Shown here one piece after another: positions 1-5,018 of a DNA stretch of 5,018 bases (positions are counted from its first letter, which is position 1; each line of letters starts with the position of its first letter). The notes beneath the pieces are model-generated. The model made no database searches and had not been told where the DNA came from. It was given only the letters and a program-made list of their open reading frames with translations. The translations under genes were made by a program, and so were the position numbers. Source of the stretch: Clostridia bacterium (lineage in GTDB: Bacteria; Bacillota; Clostridia; Peptostreptococcales; Anaerovoracaceae); NCBI GenBank assembly GCA_024682015.1, contig JAIKZT010000140.1, positions 1-5,018 of the forward strand, read 5' to 3'.

Positions 1-971
1 CGGACGAATGGGTCGAAATGGACAGGGTAAAGGGCGGCGCGACCATCCCATCAGATACGGTCGTCTACATGAATTTCGACGATGAATATTACGTGCTGAT
101 GGATCATCTCTACGCCTACAATTCCGTCGAGGATGGCGTCAAGGAAAAGAATGAGTCACTGGAGAAGACCACGTATCTCAACACCGCAGCTGGCGGCGGC
201 TGGGAGACGCTCACGTCGTTCTATCCGCGGGAGGGGACGGAGTACCAGTTCTGGTCCCTCGAATCCCGGAATCCGCTGATCGACGTGGACAGCGAGGAAA
301 GCAAAGCGCTGCTCCTGAAAGAGCTCGGACTCGGGCAGAAGTGCCGCTGGCTCGAGGACGGCTATTACGTGCCGATGGAAGAGGGCCAGAGCCCCTATGC
401 GCCAGGCCGCTATTATCGCGCTCCGTCGCAGCTGGGACTGCTTGATCTGCGGGCGGCAGGCGCGCTGTCGGATGACCCTTCCACCCGCGGGGCGGCGGAT
501 CTGTTTTACGTGCAGAGTTTTCTCGCGTCCCAGGCCATGTCCGACAGCGGCTATTATCCGACGCAAGTGCAGGATGACCGGCTGTATGCGGAATACGGCA
601 TCAAATACGGATACATGGATCTGGAAGAGAACGCGTGGTTCGGCACATTCCTCGTTAACGCCTGGGATGCTGCCGAAGAGCCTGTCATCAAGGAGAAGAT
701 CGAAAGGCTTTCCGCGTTCTTTGCGGACTATATCGAGGCGCATGGCAAGACCGTTTCCGCCGGAGGCAAAGAGGGGATCGTCGTGCCCGCTTACTGGCTG
801 GAAAAGGGCGACATCGTGTCCGGCGAGGCGTCGGACGCGGCCAATAGCCTGCTCGCGACCTTCCTGAAGGAAGCCGGCCGCATCCTGGAAAACGATTCCT
901 ATGCCGATCTGGCAGGTTCGCTGGAGGCAGGATCGCTGGCGCTTATGATGGGCGGAAAAGTAACGTTCTGA
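1..971 (+). CDS. Unrecognised protein, C-terminal part (5' end outside window)
   Basis: The reading frame is open from base 3 and ends at a TGA at 969-971, leaving about 322 residues. The first ATG, at 18, has no ribosome binding site and open frame continues before it, so the true start is upstream. I do not recognise the family. The protein is acidic and rich in Tyr and Trp. Counting from the Met at 18, a YYPTQVQDDRLYAEYG stretch lies near residues 179-194 and DLEENAWFGTFLVNAW near 201-216. It is followed by amphipathic, probably helical segments (about 222-242 and 270-312). Alternating aromatic turns and helices recall alpha/alpha-toroid glycan-acting proteins, but no catalytic motif can be named, so this is only a guess. 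No membrane segment is visible in this part, and whether a signal peptide exists is unknown. The gene converges with prfC; hairpins at 1027-1056 and 1203-1236 could end its transcript. Confidence 0.8.
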   Translation, partial: DEWVEMDRVKGGATIPSDTVVYMNFDDEYYVLMDHLYAYNSVEDGVKEKNESLEKTTYLNTAAGGGWETLTSFYPREGTEYQFWSLESRNPLIDVDSEESKALLLKELGLGQKCRWLEDGYYVPMEEGQSPYAPGRYYRAPSQLGLLDLRAAGALSDDPSTRGAADLFYVQSFLASQAMSDSGYYPTQVQDDRLYAEYGIKYGYMDLEENAWFGTFLVNAWDAAEEPVIKEKIERLSAFFADYIEAHGKTVSAGGKEGIVVPAYWLEKGDIVSGEASDAANSLLATFLKEAGRILENDSYADLAGSLEAGSLALMMGGKVTF

Positions 972-1002
972 TCTTCGGCCCTGCGTGGCGTAAAACTCGC
1001 CG

Positions 1003-1171
1003 CTATGACAATTGCTGTCTTTTGCTAAAAAGCCATAGAGTTTTCTATGGCTTTTTGTGAGTTTTCCGAAATTGTCATAGAATAGATGTGTTTTGAGCCA
1101 GATTCTGCCCCGAATTCTATGACATATGGATTACCTTTGAAAGTTGTCATAGAATTCAGTATGACAGAATC
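1003..1171. repeat. Alternating inverted TTGTCATAG(AAT) repeats forming two stem-loop systems
   Basis: Four copies of a TTGTCATAG motif alternate in orientation: reverse at 1003-1011, forward at 1072-1080, reverse around 1115-1124 and forward at 1144-1152. The first pair gives an 11-base perfect inverted repeat (1003-1013 with 1070-1080) that encloses the hairpin at 1027-1056. The second pair gives a 13-base perfect inverted repeat (GAATTCTATGACA at 1112-1124 with its complement at 1145-1157) around a 20-base loop. Its stem can be extended through an internal loop by GATTCTG at 1101-1107 pairing with CAGAATC at 1165-1171. The stretch is AT-rich compared with the flanking genes. It may be a small non-autonomous mobile element (MITE-like), a decayed insertion sequence end, or a structured RNA tail. 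The sequence does not decide between these. Confidence 0.7.
1027..1056. terminator. Strong hairpin, probable bidirectional terminator
   Basis: AAAAAGCCATAG at 1027-1038 pairs perfectly with CTATGGCTTTTT at 1045-1056. One further A-T pair leaves a four-base loop. The A-run on one side and T-run on the other give an intrinsic-terminator layout on both strands. It lies 55 bases after the stop of the upstream plus-strand gene and inside the 1003-1080 inverted repeat, so it may belong to that repeat element and not to the gene. Confidence 0.7.
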
Positions 1172-1202
1172 AATCAAAACGTTATATGCCATAGCAAATG
1201 AG

Positions 1203-1236
1203 AAAAGACCGCCTTTGATGAGGCGGCCTTCTTTCT
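1203..1236. terminator. Bidirectional intrinsic terminator between convergent genes
   Basis: CCGCCTT at 1209-1215 pairs with GAGGCGG at 1220-1226, including one T-G pair, around a four-base loop. It is flanked by AAAAGA on the left and CTTCTTTC on the right, so a U-rich tail follows the GC stem whichever strand is read. On the minus strand it lies about 40 bases after the prfC stop and is the natural prfC terminator. On the plus strand it could back up the 1027-1056 hairpin. Confidence 0.75.
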
Positions 1237-1272
1237 GCAAATTTGTTATGTGGAAGTGATGCCGGCAGGGTC

Positions 1273-2865
1273 CTATTTCTCCGGATCCTTCAGCTCCATG
1301 GCCTCCGTCAGTTTGATTTCCGGATGCTTTTCCTGATAATAGGAGAGCGTAAACTGGTTTGCGAACAGGATGATGGGGCGTTCAAAGCGGTCGAAGACGA
1401 GTTTGCTGCGCGAGTCGATCGTCGCCTTCACCTTGTCCTTGTCGGTCTCGAGCACCCAGCGGGCGACCGTCAGTTCCTGCGGGAACATGCGGATCGGCGC
1501 ATTGTACTCGTTCTCGAGCCTGTACTGGAAAACCTCGAACTGCAGCTGGCCCACGGCGCCGAGGATGATCTCGTTGTATTCGTTGTGATAGACCTGGATG
1601 GCGCCTTCCTGCGCGAGCTGCTCTACGCCCTTGTGGAACTGCTTGGCCTTCATCGTGTCCCTGGGCGCGACCATCGCGAACAGCTCGGGCGGGAACGTTG
1701 GCAGCGGCTCAAAGAAGATGGGTTCCTTGCCGGTGCACAGCGTATCGCCGATCTGGAAGTTGCCCGTATCGTAGATGCCGATGATGTCGCCGGCCTGGGC
1801 GGTCTCCACGTTTTCACGCTCGTTGGCCATCAGCTGCGTGCTCTGCGCCAGTTTGATGGGCTTGCCCGTGCGGGAGAGCGTGGCCGTCATGCCGCGGGTA
1901 AACTGACCCGAACAGATGCGGAAGAACGCGAGCCTGTCTCGGTGGGCGGGGTTCATGTTCGCCTGGATCTTGAAGATGAAGCCGGAGAAGTTCGGGTCCA
2001 TCGGATCCACACTGCCGCCGTCCGCCAGTTTGCGGGGGCCGGGGGCGGGGGACATGTCCAGGAAGTGCTCGAGGAAGGGCGTTACGCCGAAGTCGGCCAG
2101 GGCGGACCCGAAGAAGACCGGCGTCAGTTCGCCTGCCAGCACGGCCTCCTCGTCCATGGGATAGCCGGCGCCTTCGAGCAGTTCCATCTCTTCGCGCAGC
2201 GCCTTCAGATTGAACTGGGTGACGTGGTCTTCGAGCGAGATGCTGTTCACGCCTTCCCAGCCGAGTTCGATCGTTTTCTGTTCTTTATACAGGTAGACTT
2301 CGTTCTTCAGGATGTTGTAGACGCCCTGGAAGTTAAGGCCGGACCCGATAGGCCACGTGACGGCCGTCGCGGGCATGCCGAGGATGTCCTCGAGTTCGCC
2401 GAGGAGTTCGAGCGGGTCACGCGCTTCTCGGTCGAGCTTGTTCATGAACGTGAATACGGGGATGCCCCGCATGCGGCAGACGGCAAACAGTTTCTTCGTC
2501 TGCGCCTCGATGCCTTTGGCCGCGTCGATGACCATGACGGCGGAATCGACGGACGTGAGGATGCGGTACGTGTCTTCGCCGAAGTCGTTGTGACCCGGCG
2601 TATCCATGATGGAGATGACCTTGCCGCCGTACTCGAACTGCATGACGGAGCTCGTGACGGAAATGCCTCTCTGCTTTTCGATCTCCATCCAGTCGGAGGT
2701 CGCGAACTTGCTGTTGCGGCGCGCCTTGACGGTGCCCGCTTCCCGGATCGCGCCGCCGTGTAGCAGCAGTTTTTCGGTGAGGGTCGTTTTACCGGCGTCC
2801 GGGTGGGAGATGATGCCGAAGATGCGGCGTCTTTCAATTTGTTTCTGTAATTCTTTCGTATCCAT
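1273..2865 (-). CDS. prfC: Peptide chain release factor 3 (RF3)
   Basis: RF3 is a cytoplasmic translational GTPase of the EF-G-like class that removes RF1/RF2 from the ribosome after peptide release. The 530-residue product matches the usual RF3 length (E. coli RF3 is 529). GTPase motifs are intact: P-loop SHPDAGKTT at residues 20-28, switch I RGISVTSS at 66-73, switch II DTPGHNDF at 88-95 and NKLD at 141-144. MVIDAAKGIEAQT (110-122) is typical of RF3, and a G5-like GSG follows the TWPI segment. Domain II and the RF3 C-terminal domain follow, with no frameshift. The ATG at 2863-2865 is chosen because MDTKELQKQIERRRIFGIISHPDAGK aligns with the conserved RF3 beginning, although the preceding AGAAAG is only a weak ribosome binding site. 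The stop is TAG. The gene stands alone, convergent to the left-hand gene and divergent from the peptidase pair, with a terminator at 1203-1236. EF-G is excluded by length and by the RF3-type G-domain signature. Confidence 0.97.
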   Translation of the reverse strand: MDTKELQKQIERRRIFGIISHPDAGKTTLTEKLLLHGGAIREAGTVKARRNSKFATSDWMEIEKQRGISVTSSVMQFEYGGKVISIMDTPGHNDFGEDTYRILTSVDSAVMVIDAAKGIEAQTKKLFAVCRMRGIPVFTFMNKLDREARDPLELLGELEDILGMPATAVTWPIGSGLNFQGVYNILKNEVYLYKEQKTIELGWEGVNSISLEDHVTQFNLKALREEMELLEGAGYPMDEEAVLAGELTPVFFGSALADFGVTPFLEHFLDMSPAPGPRKLADGGSVDPMDPNFSGFIFKIQANMNPAHRDRLAFFRICSGQFTRGMTATLSRTGKPIKLAQSTQLMANERENVETAQAGDIIGIYDTGNFQIGDTLCTGKEPIFFEPLPTFPPELFAMVAPRDTMKAKQFHKGVEQLAQEGAIQVYHNEYNEIILGAVGQLQFEVFQYRLENEYNAPIRMFPQELTVARWVLETDKDKVKATIDSRSKLVFDRFERPIILFANQFTLSYYQEKHPEIKLTEAMELKDPEK

Positions 2866-3246
2866 AATCGCTTTCTGATCGTTTGACCTTGTAGAGATAT
2901 AACTGACGGAAATCCATGCGGGTTCGCGCAGTTTAAGGCGGTCCGAACGAATCGAAACCTCTGTACGATCTTGTTTGTGTCTGTAATTTAAGCTTAACCA
3001 TAATAATTTATTTTAACATAAGGGAAATGGAATGGGAAGATGAACAGATCAAAACCGGTCCTGTTCTCGAGGTCGGTAACCTGTTATCCGGTGCGGAGCA
3101 CGCAACCTCGCTGCCGCCATGGGCGAGTATACGGCATAGTGTATTGGGAATCTGATCGTTTGGTGTTTGATCCTTCGTCGCGCTTTTCATTTGTAAGCAG
3201 GTGTTCGAGATCCGGCCTTTCGATCTCTCAAATGTCGTGAGGCGGC
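2866..3246. other. Non-coding leader region of prfC, no gene seen
   Basis: No convincing gene lies here. The short open frames (for example 3040-3240 plus and 3008-3328 minus) lack ribosome binding sites and recognisable protein sequence. An AT-rich patch at about 2985-3018 contains ATAATA at 3000-3005, which reads TATTAT on the minus strand and could be a -10 element for prfC about 135 bases upstream of its ATG. I found no matching -35 at correct spacing, so no promoter is called. A weak nested hairpin (CGAGGT at 3068-3073 with ACCTCG at 3105-3110) is present but has no terminator tail. Confidence 0.5.
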
Positions 3247-3428
3247 ATGCTCGTCTGCGCGTTATCGGAATTGTGAACTTTGCGATTTCGAACGTCTGGC
3301 GTTCAAAATCGACTGTTTTCATTGCCATGGAACGCGAGATCCGTTCGATGGGTCAAAATAACTCAAATATAGAACGCGATCCGTTACCAAATTGCGTTTT
3401 TCACAATTCTGATAACGCTTGCAAGCAT
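3247..3428. repeat. About 180-base element bounded by imperfect inverted repeat
   Basis: GCGTTATCGGAATTGTGA at 3259-3276 is matched in reverse complement at 3401-3418 with 17 of 18 bases. The match resumes further out (ATGCT at 3247-3251 with AGCAT at 3424-3428) after a short non-matching gap. The interior holds no gene, but it has its own hairpin (3283-3311) and two near copies of GAACGCGA-TCCGTT (3331-3346 and 3372-3385). Long ends, small size and lack of coding capacity fit a MITE-like element or a large structured non-coding segment. The identity is unknown. Confidence 0.6.
3283..3311. other. Imperfect 12-base-pair hairpin inside the 3247-3428 element
   Basis: CGATTTCGAACG at 3283-3294 pairs with CGTTCAAAATCG at 3300-3311, with a single mismatch and a five-base loop. 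The downstream bases GACTGTTTTC are only modestly T-rich, so this could be a weak terminator, a protein-binding palindrome or an inner stem of the larger element. Confidence 0.55.
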
Positions 3429-3430
3429 CG

Positions 3431-3640
3431 TGAGACAGGGGGATGAGACAGGGGGACGGTTCTTTGTCCCATATGATTTGGAATAAAGAATCGTCTCTTT
3501 AGCCTATGATCTGGGACAAAGAACCGTCCCTTTAGCCTATGATCTGGGGCAAAGAACCGTCCCTTTAGCCTATGATCTGGGACAAAGAACCGTCCCTTTA
3601 TCCTATAAGCTGGGACAAAGAACCGTCCCTCTGTCTCACA
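3431..3640. repeat. Palindromic REP-like element with 33-base tandem array
   Basis: A 28-base left arm (3444-3471) is the reverse complement of a right arm (3611-3638) with one mismatch. Between them lie tandem units of exactly 33 bases starting at 3478, 3511, 3544 and 3577; a fifth, partial unit starting at 3610 forms the right arm. Unit consensus begins CTGGGACAAAGAACCGTCCC and ends TTTAGCCTATGAT. Units at 3511 and 3544 differ by one base, the unit at 3577 changes only in its last nine bases, and the unit at 3478 has five substitutions. Each unit contains GGGAC and GTCCC as a five-base-pair stem. The left edge also carries a tandem 13-base duplication (TGAGACAGGGGGA at 3431-3443 and 3444-3456). 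From memory, close relatives of this repeat are scattered in many Firmicutes genomes, which suggests a dispersed REP-like family. Confidence 0.9.
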
Positions 3641-3645
3641 TAAAC

Positions 3646-3654
3646 TGATATAAT
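3646..3654 (+). promoter_or_regulatory. Extended -10 promoter for the peptidase genes
   Basis: TGATATAAT at 3646-3654 is a perfect extended -10 (TGnTATAAT) for a sigma-A/sigma-70-type polymerase, 41 bases before the downstream ATG. The expected start of transcription is near 3660-3662, giving a leader of about 35 bases. The -35 position (about 3625-3631) falls in the last repeat unit and has no good match to TTGACA, which fits a promoter relying on the extended -10. Confidence 0.7.
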
Positions 3655-3680
3655 ACAGATGCAGAAGTTAGTTATCGCAC

Positions 3681-3687
3681 GAAAGGA
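3681..3687 (+). promoter_or_regulatory. Ribosome binding site of the P1 peptidase
   Basis: GAAAGGA lies eight bases before the ATG at 3696-3698 and supports this start over the earlier out-of-frame ATG at 3659. Confidence 0.7.
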
Positions 3688-3695
3688 ATTCGGAC

Positions 3696-4667
3696 ATGAA
3701 GGAAATACATATTCAGGACATACGGGGTTTTGCCATCGGACAGGCGGAAGACCGCGAAGCGGGCACGGGGCTGACGGTCATCCTGTGCAAGGAAGGCGCC
3801 ATGGGCGGCCTCGATGTGCGGGGAGGCGGGCCAGCTTCCCGGGAAGGCACGCTGCTCGATCCGTTTACATCGCCCAAGGCCATCCACGGCGTGGTGCTCG
3901 CGGGTGGCAGCGCCTTTGGACTGGACGCCGCCGGCGGCGTCATGCGCTACCTCGAGGAGAGAGGATATGGGTTCGATGTGGGGGTCACGAAGGTGCCGCT
4001 CGTCTGCCAGTCGGACCTGTTCGACCTGACCGTGGGCGATCCGTTCCGCCGGCCGGACGCGGAGATGGCCATGGCGGCCTGCCTGGCGTCCGAAAACGGC
4101 GGCAATTACCGCGACGGCTGCTGGGGCGCGGGGACCGGCGCGAGCGTCGGAAAATACAAGGGTATGGACTTCGCCATGAAATCCGGCATCGGCAGCTATG
4201 CCGTGGAGATCGGCGATTTCCGCATGGGGGCGATCGCTGCGGTCAACGCGATCGGCGACATCTTCGACCCTCATACGGGCGCCAAGCTCGCGGGCATGCG
4301 CAGCGCGGACGGCAAGGAGTTCGAATCCGCCGAGGATCTGCTGATCTCGCAGTACGAGGTCGTCAGCAACCGGTTTACGGGCCGCAATACGACGCTCGGC
4401 GCCGTCCTGACGAACGGCAGGTTTACGAATCAGCAGCTGATCAGGATCGCCCGCATGGCGCACGACGGCTATGCGCGCTGCATACGGCCGGTGCATACGT
4501 CGGCGGACGGGGATTCCATCTACGCGCTGGCGAGCGGGGCGGTCGATGCGGACGTCGACGTGGCAGGCACGCTGGCAGCGCGGGTCATGGCGGAGGCCAT
4601 CGCCCGGGCGGTGCTCGCGGCGGAATCCATGTACGGTCTGCCCGCCGCGCGGGACTGCAAACTGTAA
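3696..4667 (+). CDS. P1-family (DmpA/S58-type) self-processing aminopeptidase
   Basis: P1 peptidases are Ntn-like hydrolases that cleave their own chain to free an N-terminal Ser or Thr nucleophile, then remove N-terminal residues from peptides (DmpA and BapA are characterised members). The 323-residue length is usual. Visible family blocks are LAGGSAFGLDAAGG (68-81), GAGTGASVGKYKG (144-156) and GRNTTLGAVLTNG (229-241). Maturation is expected between Asn231 and Thr232, making Thr232 the nucleophile. The ARMAHDGYARCIRPVHTSADGD block (252-273) is typical of the Firmicutes-type branch. There is no signal peptide or membrane segment, so a cytoplasmic enzyme is inferred. The start is supported by GAAAGGA at 3681-3687 and the stop is TAA. 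It is the first gene of a probable operon with the S9 peptidase 31 bases downstream, read from the promoter at 3646-3654. Substrate preference (D-amino acid, beta-peptide or ordinary peptide) cannot be read from the sequence. Confidence 0.92.
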   Translation: MKEIHIQDIRGFAIGQAEDREAGTGLTVILCKEGAMGGLDVRGGGPASREGTLLDPFTSPKAIHGVVLAGGSAFGLDAAGGVMRYLEERGYGFDVGVTKVPLVCQSDLFDLTVGDPFRRPDAEMAMAACLASENGGNYRDGCWGAGTGASVGKYKGMDFAMKSGIGSYAVEIGDFRMGAIAAVNAIGDIFDPHTGAKLAGMRSADGKEFESAEDLLISQYEVVSNRFTGRNTTLGAVLTNGRFTNQQLIRIARMAHDGYARCIRPVHTSADGDSIYALASGAVDADVDVAGTLAARVMAEAIARAVLAAESMYGLPAARDCKL

Positions 4668-4687
4668 AACAGAGCAAAGCAATGGAC

Positions 4688-4695
4688 GAGGAGGA
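4688..4695 (+). promoter_or_regulatory. Ribosome binding site of the S9 peptidase
   Basis: GAGGAGGA is a near-consensus Shine-Dalgarno sequence ending three bases before the ATG at 4699. The spacing is short but the match is strong. The nearby ATG at 4683 runs into a stop after six codons, so 4699 is the start. Confidence 0.8.
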
Positions 4696-4698
4696 CCT

Positions 4699-5018
4699 AT
4701 GAAAGACCTGAAACCTGTAACCATCGACGCATTCTGCGGGTTCACCTTTTTATCGAACGTGGCGTTTTCGCCCGAAGGCGGCAGCGCGGCTTTCACGCTG
4801 ACCCGTGCCAACCTGAAGAAAAACGGCTACGATTCCTGGTTGTGGCTGCGCAGGGACGGCAAAAACAGCCGCCTGACGGGCCTGGGCAAGGAGCACGATT
4901 TCGTCTGGCTGGACGAGAAGACGATCGCTTTTGCCGGTGACCGCGAACAGCGCGGCGCGGTCAAAGGAACGTCCATCGAAACGAAATACTATAAGATCCG
5001 CATCGACGGCGGCGAAGC
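4699..5018 (+). CDS. S9-family (prolyl-oligopeptidase-like) peptidase, N-terminal part
   Basis: The frame opens with ATG at 4699 behind a strong ribosome binding site and stays open to the window edge, giving 106 complete codons. The start of the product, with FLSNVAFSPEGGSAAFTLT at residues 17-35 followed by RANLKKNGYDSWLWL (36-50), matches the beginning of acylaminoacyl-peptidase / dipeptidyl-aminopeptidase-like S9 enzymes. There, beta-propeller blades with an 'FSPDG..AAF' pattern gate a C-terminal alpha/beta-hydrolase domain. A second blade-like strand pair (HDFVWLDEKTIAFAGDR) follows near 66-82. The catalytic Ser-Asp-His domain lies outside the window, so activity cannot be judged. No signal peptide is visible. 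It is 31 bases downstream of the P1 peptidase and probably co-transcribed, which suggests joint peptide breakdown. A non-enzymatic propeller protein remains possible but less likely. Confidence 0.85.
   Translation, partial: MKDLKPVTIDAFCGFTFLSNVAFSPEGGSAAFTLTRANLKKNGYDSWLWLRRDGKNSRLTGLGKEHDFVWLDEKTIAFAGDREQRGAVKGTSIETKYYKIRIDGGE

Noticed and set aside
1025..1240. A 71-codon open frame on the minus strand
   Set aside because: It runs through both terminator hairpins and the inverted repeats, has no recognisable protein sequence, and its start falls inside the terminator zone next to prfC.
1243..2763. A 506-codon open frame on the plus strand
   Set aside because: It lies entirely antisense to the unmistakable prfC. 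Long antisense frames arise from GC-rich codon use, and its Val/Asp/Arg/Leu-rich product resembles no protein.
2875..3162. An 11-base direct repeat CTGATCGTTTG at 2875-2885 and 3152-3162
   Set aside because: Short, widely spaced and with no further shared sequence; chance or a minor coincidence is adequate.
3008..3328. A 106-codon minus-strand frame and overlapping short plus-strand frames (3040-3240, 3201-3446)
   Set aside because: None has a convincing ribosome binding site or family resemblance, and they cross inverted-repeat structures.
3478..3637. Regular 33-base array considered as CRISPR
   Set aside because: The units are contiguous with no unique spacers, so this is a simple tandem repeat; no cas genes are present.
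3487..3648. Possible repeat peptide LGQRTVPLAYD encoded by the array (33 bases equals 11 codons)
   Set aside because: The frame is open to a TGA at 3646 but has no start codon or ribosome binding site and is preceded by an in-frame stop in the first unit.
3659..4702. A 347-codon plus-strand frame overlapping the P1 peptidase
   Set aside because: It is a shifted-frame shadow with a Gly/Arg-rich meaningless product, and its ATG at 3659 lies essentially at the predicted transcription start.
3672..4811. A 379-codon minus-strand frame over the P1 peptidase
   Set aside because: Antisense shadow; the sense frame has clear family motifs.

Overview
The window looks like a chromosomal segment of a fairly GC-rich Gram-positive anaerobe, most likely Bacillota (Clostridia). 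The case rests on the style of the release factor 3 protein, a P1-family peptidase with the N-T-T nucleophile motif, purine-rich ribosome binding sites, and a 'gggacaaagaaccgtccct' repeat that I recall, without being able to check, from many Firmicutes genomes. The genus cannot be fixed from this sequence. Coding parts are GC-rich. The two intergenic regions are clearly more AT-rich and contain nearly all of the unexplained structure.

Layout from left to right. (1) Bases 1-971, plus strand: the 3' part of an unrecognised, Tyr/Trp-rich acidic protein whose start lies outside the window. (2) Bases 972-1272: a convergent intergenic region with four alternating copies of a TTGTCATAG motif, which build two stem-loop systems, one of them enclosing a strong terminator hairpin. 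A second, bidirectional terminator lies next to prfC. (3) Bases 1273-2865, minus strand: a complete prfC (peptide chain release factor 3). (4) Bases 2866-3695: an 830-base divergent intergenic region with no credible gene. It holds an element of about 180 bases bounded by an imperfect inverted repeat, then a palindromic REP-like element whose right half has expanded into a 33-base tandem array, then an extended -10 promoter. (5) Bases 3696-4667, plus strand: a complete P1-family (DmpA/S58-type) self-processing aminopeptidase. (6) Bases 4699-5018, plus strand: the N-terminal part of an S9-family (prolyl-oligopeptidase-like) peptidase, cut by the window edge.

The two peptidase genes are 31 bases apart, run in the same direction and probably form one transcription unit for peptide turnover. 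It would be read from the extended -10 promoter at 3646-3654, at the edge of the repeat array. prfC is a separate housekeeping translation gene read the other way. I see no phage, defence, CRISPR, rRNA or tRNA features. The genes themselves look ordinary; the interest lies in the three repeat-built intergenic structures.
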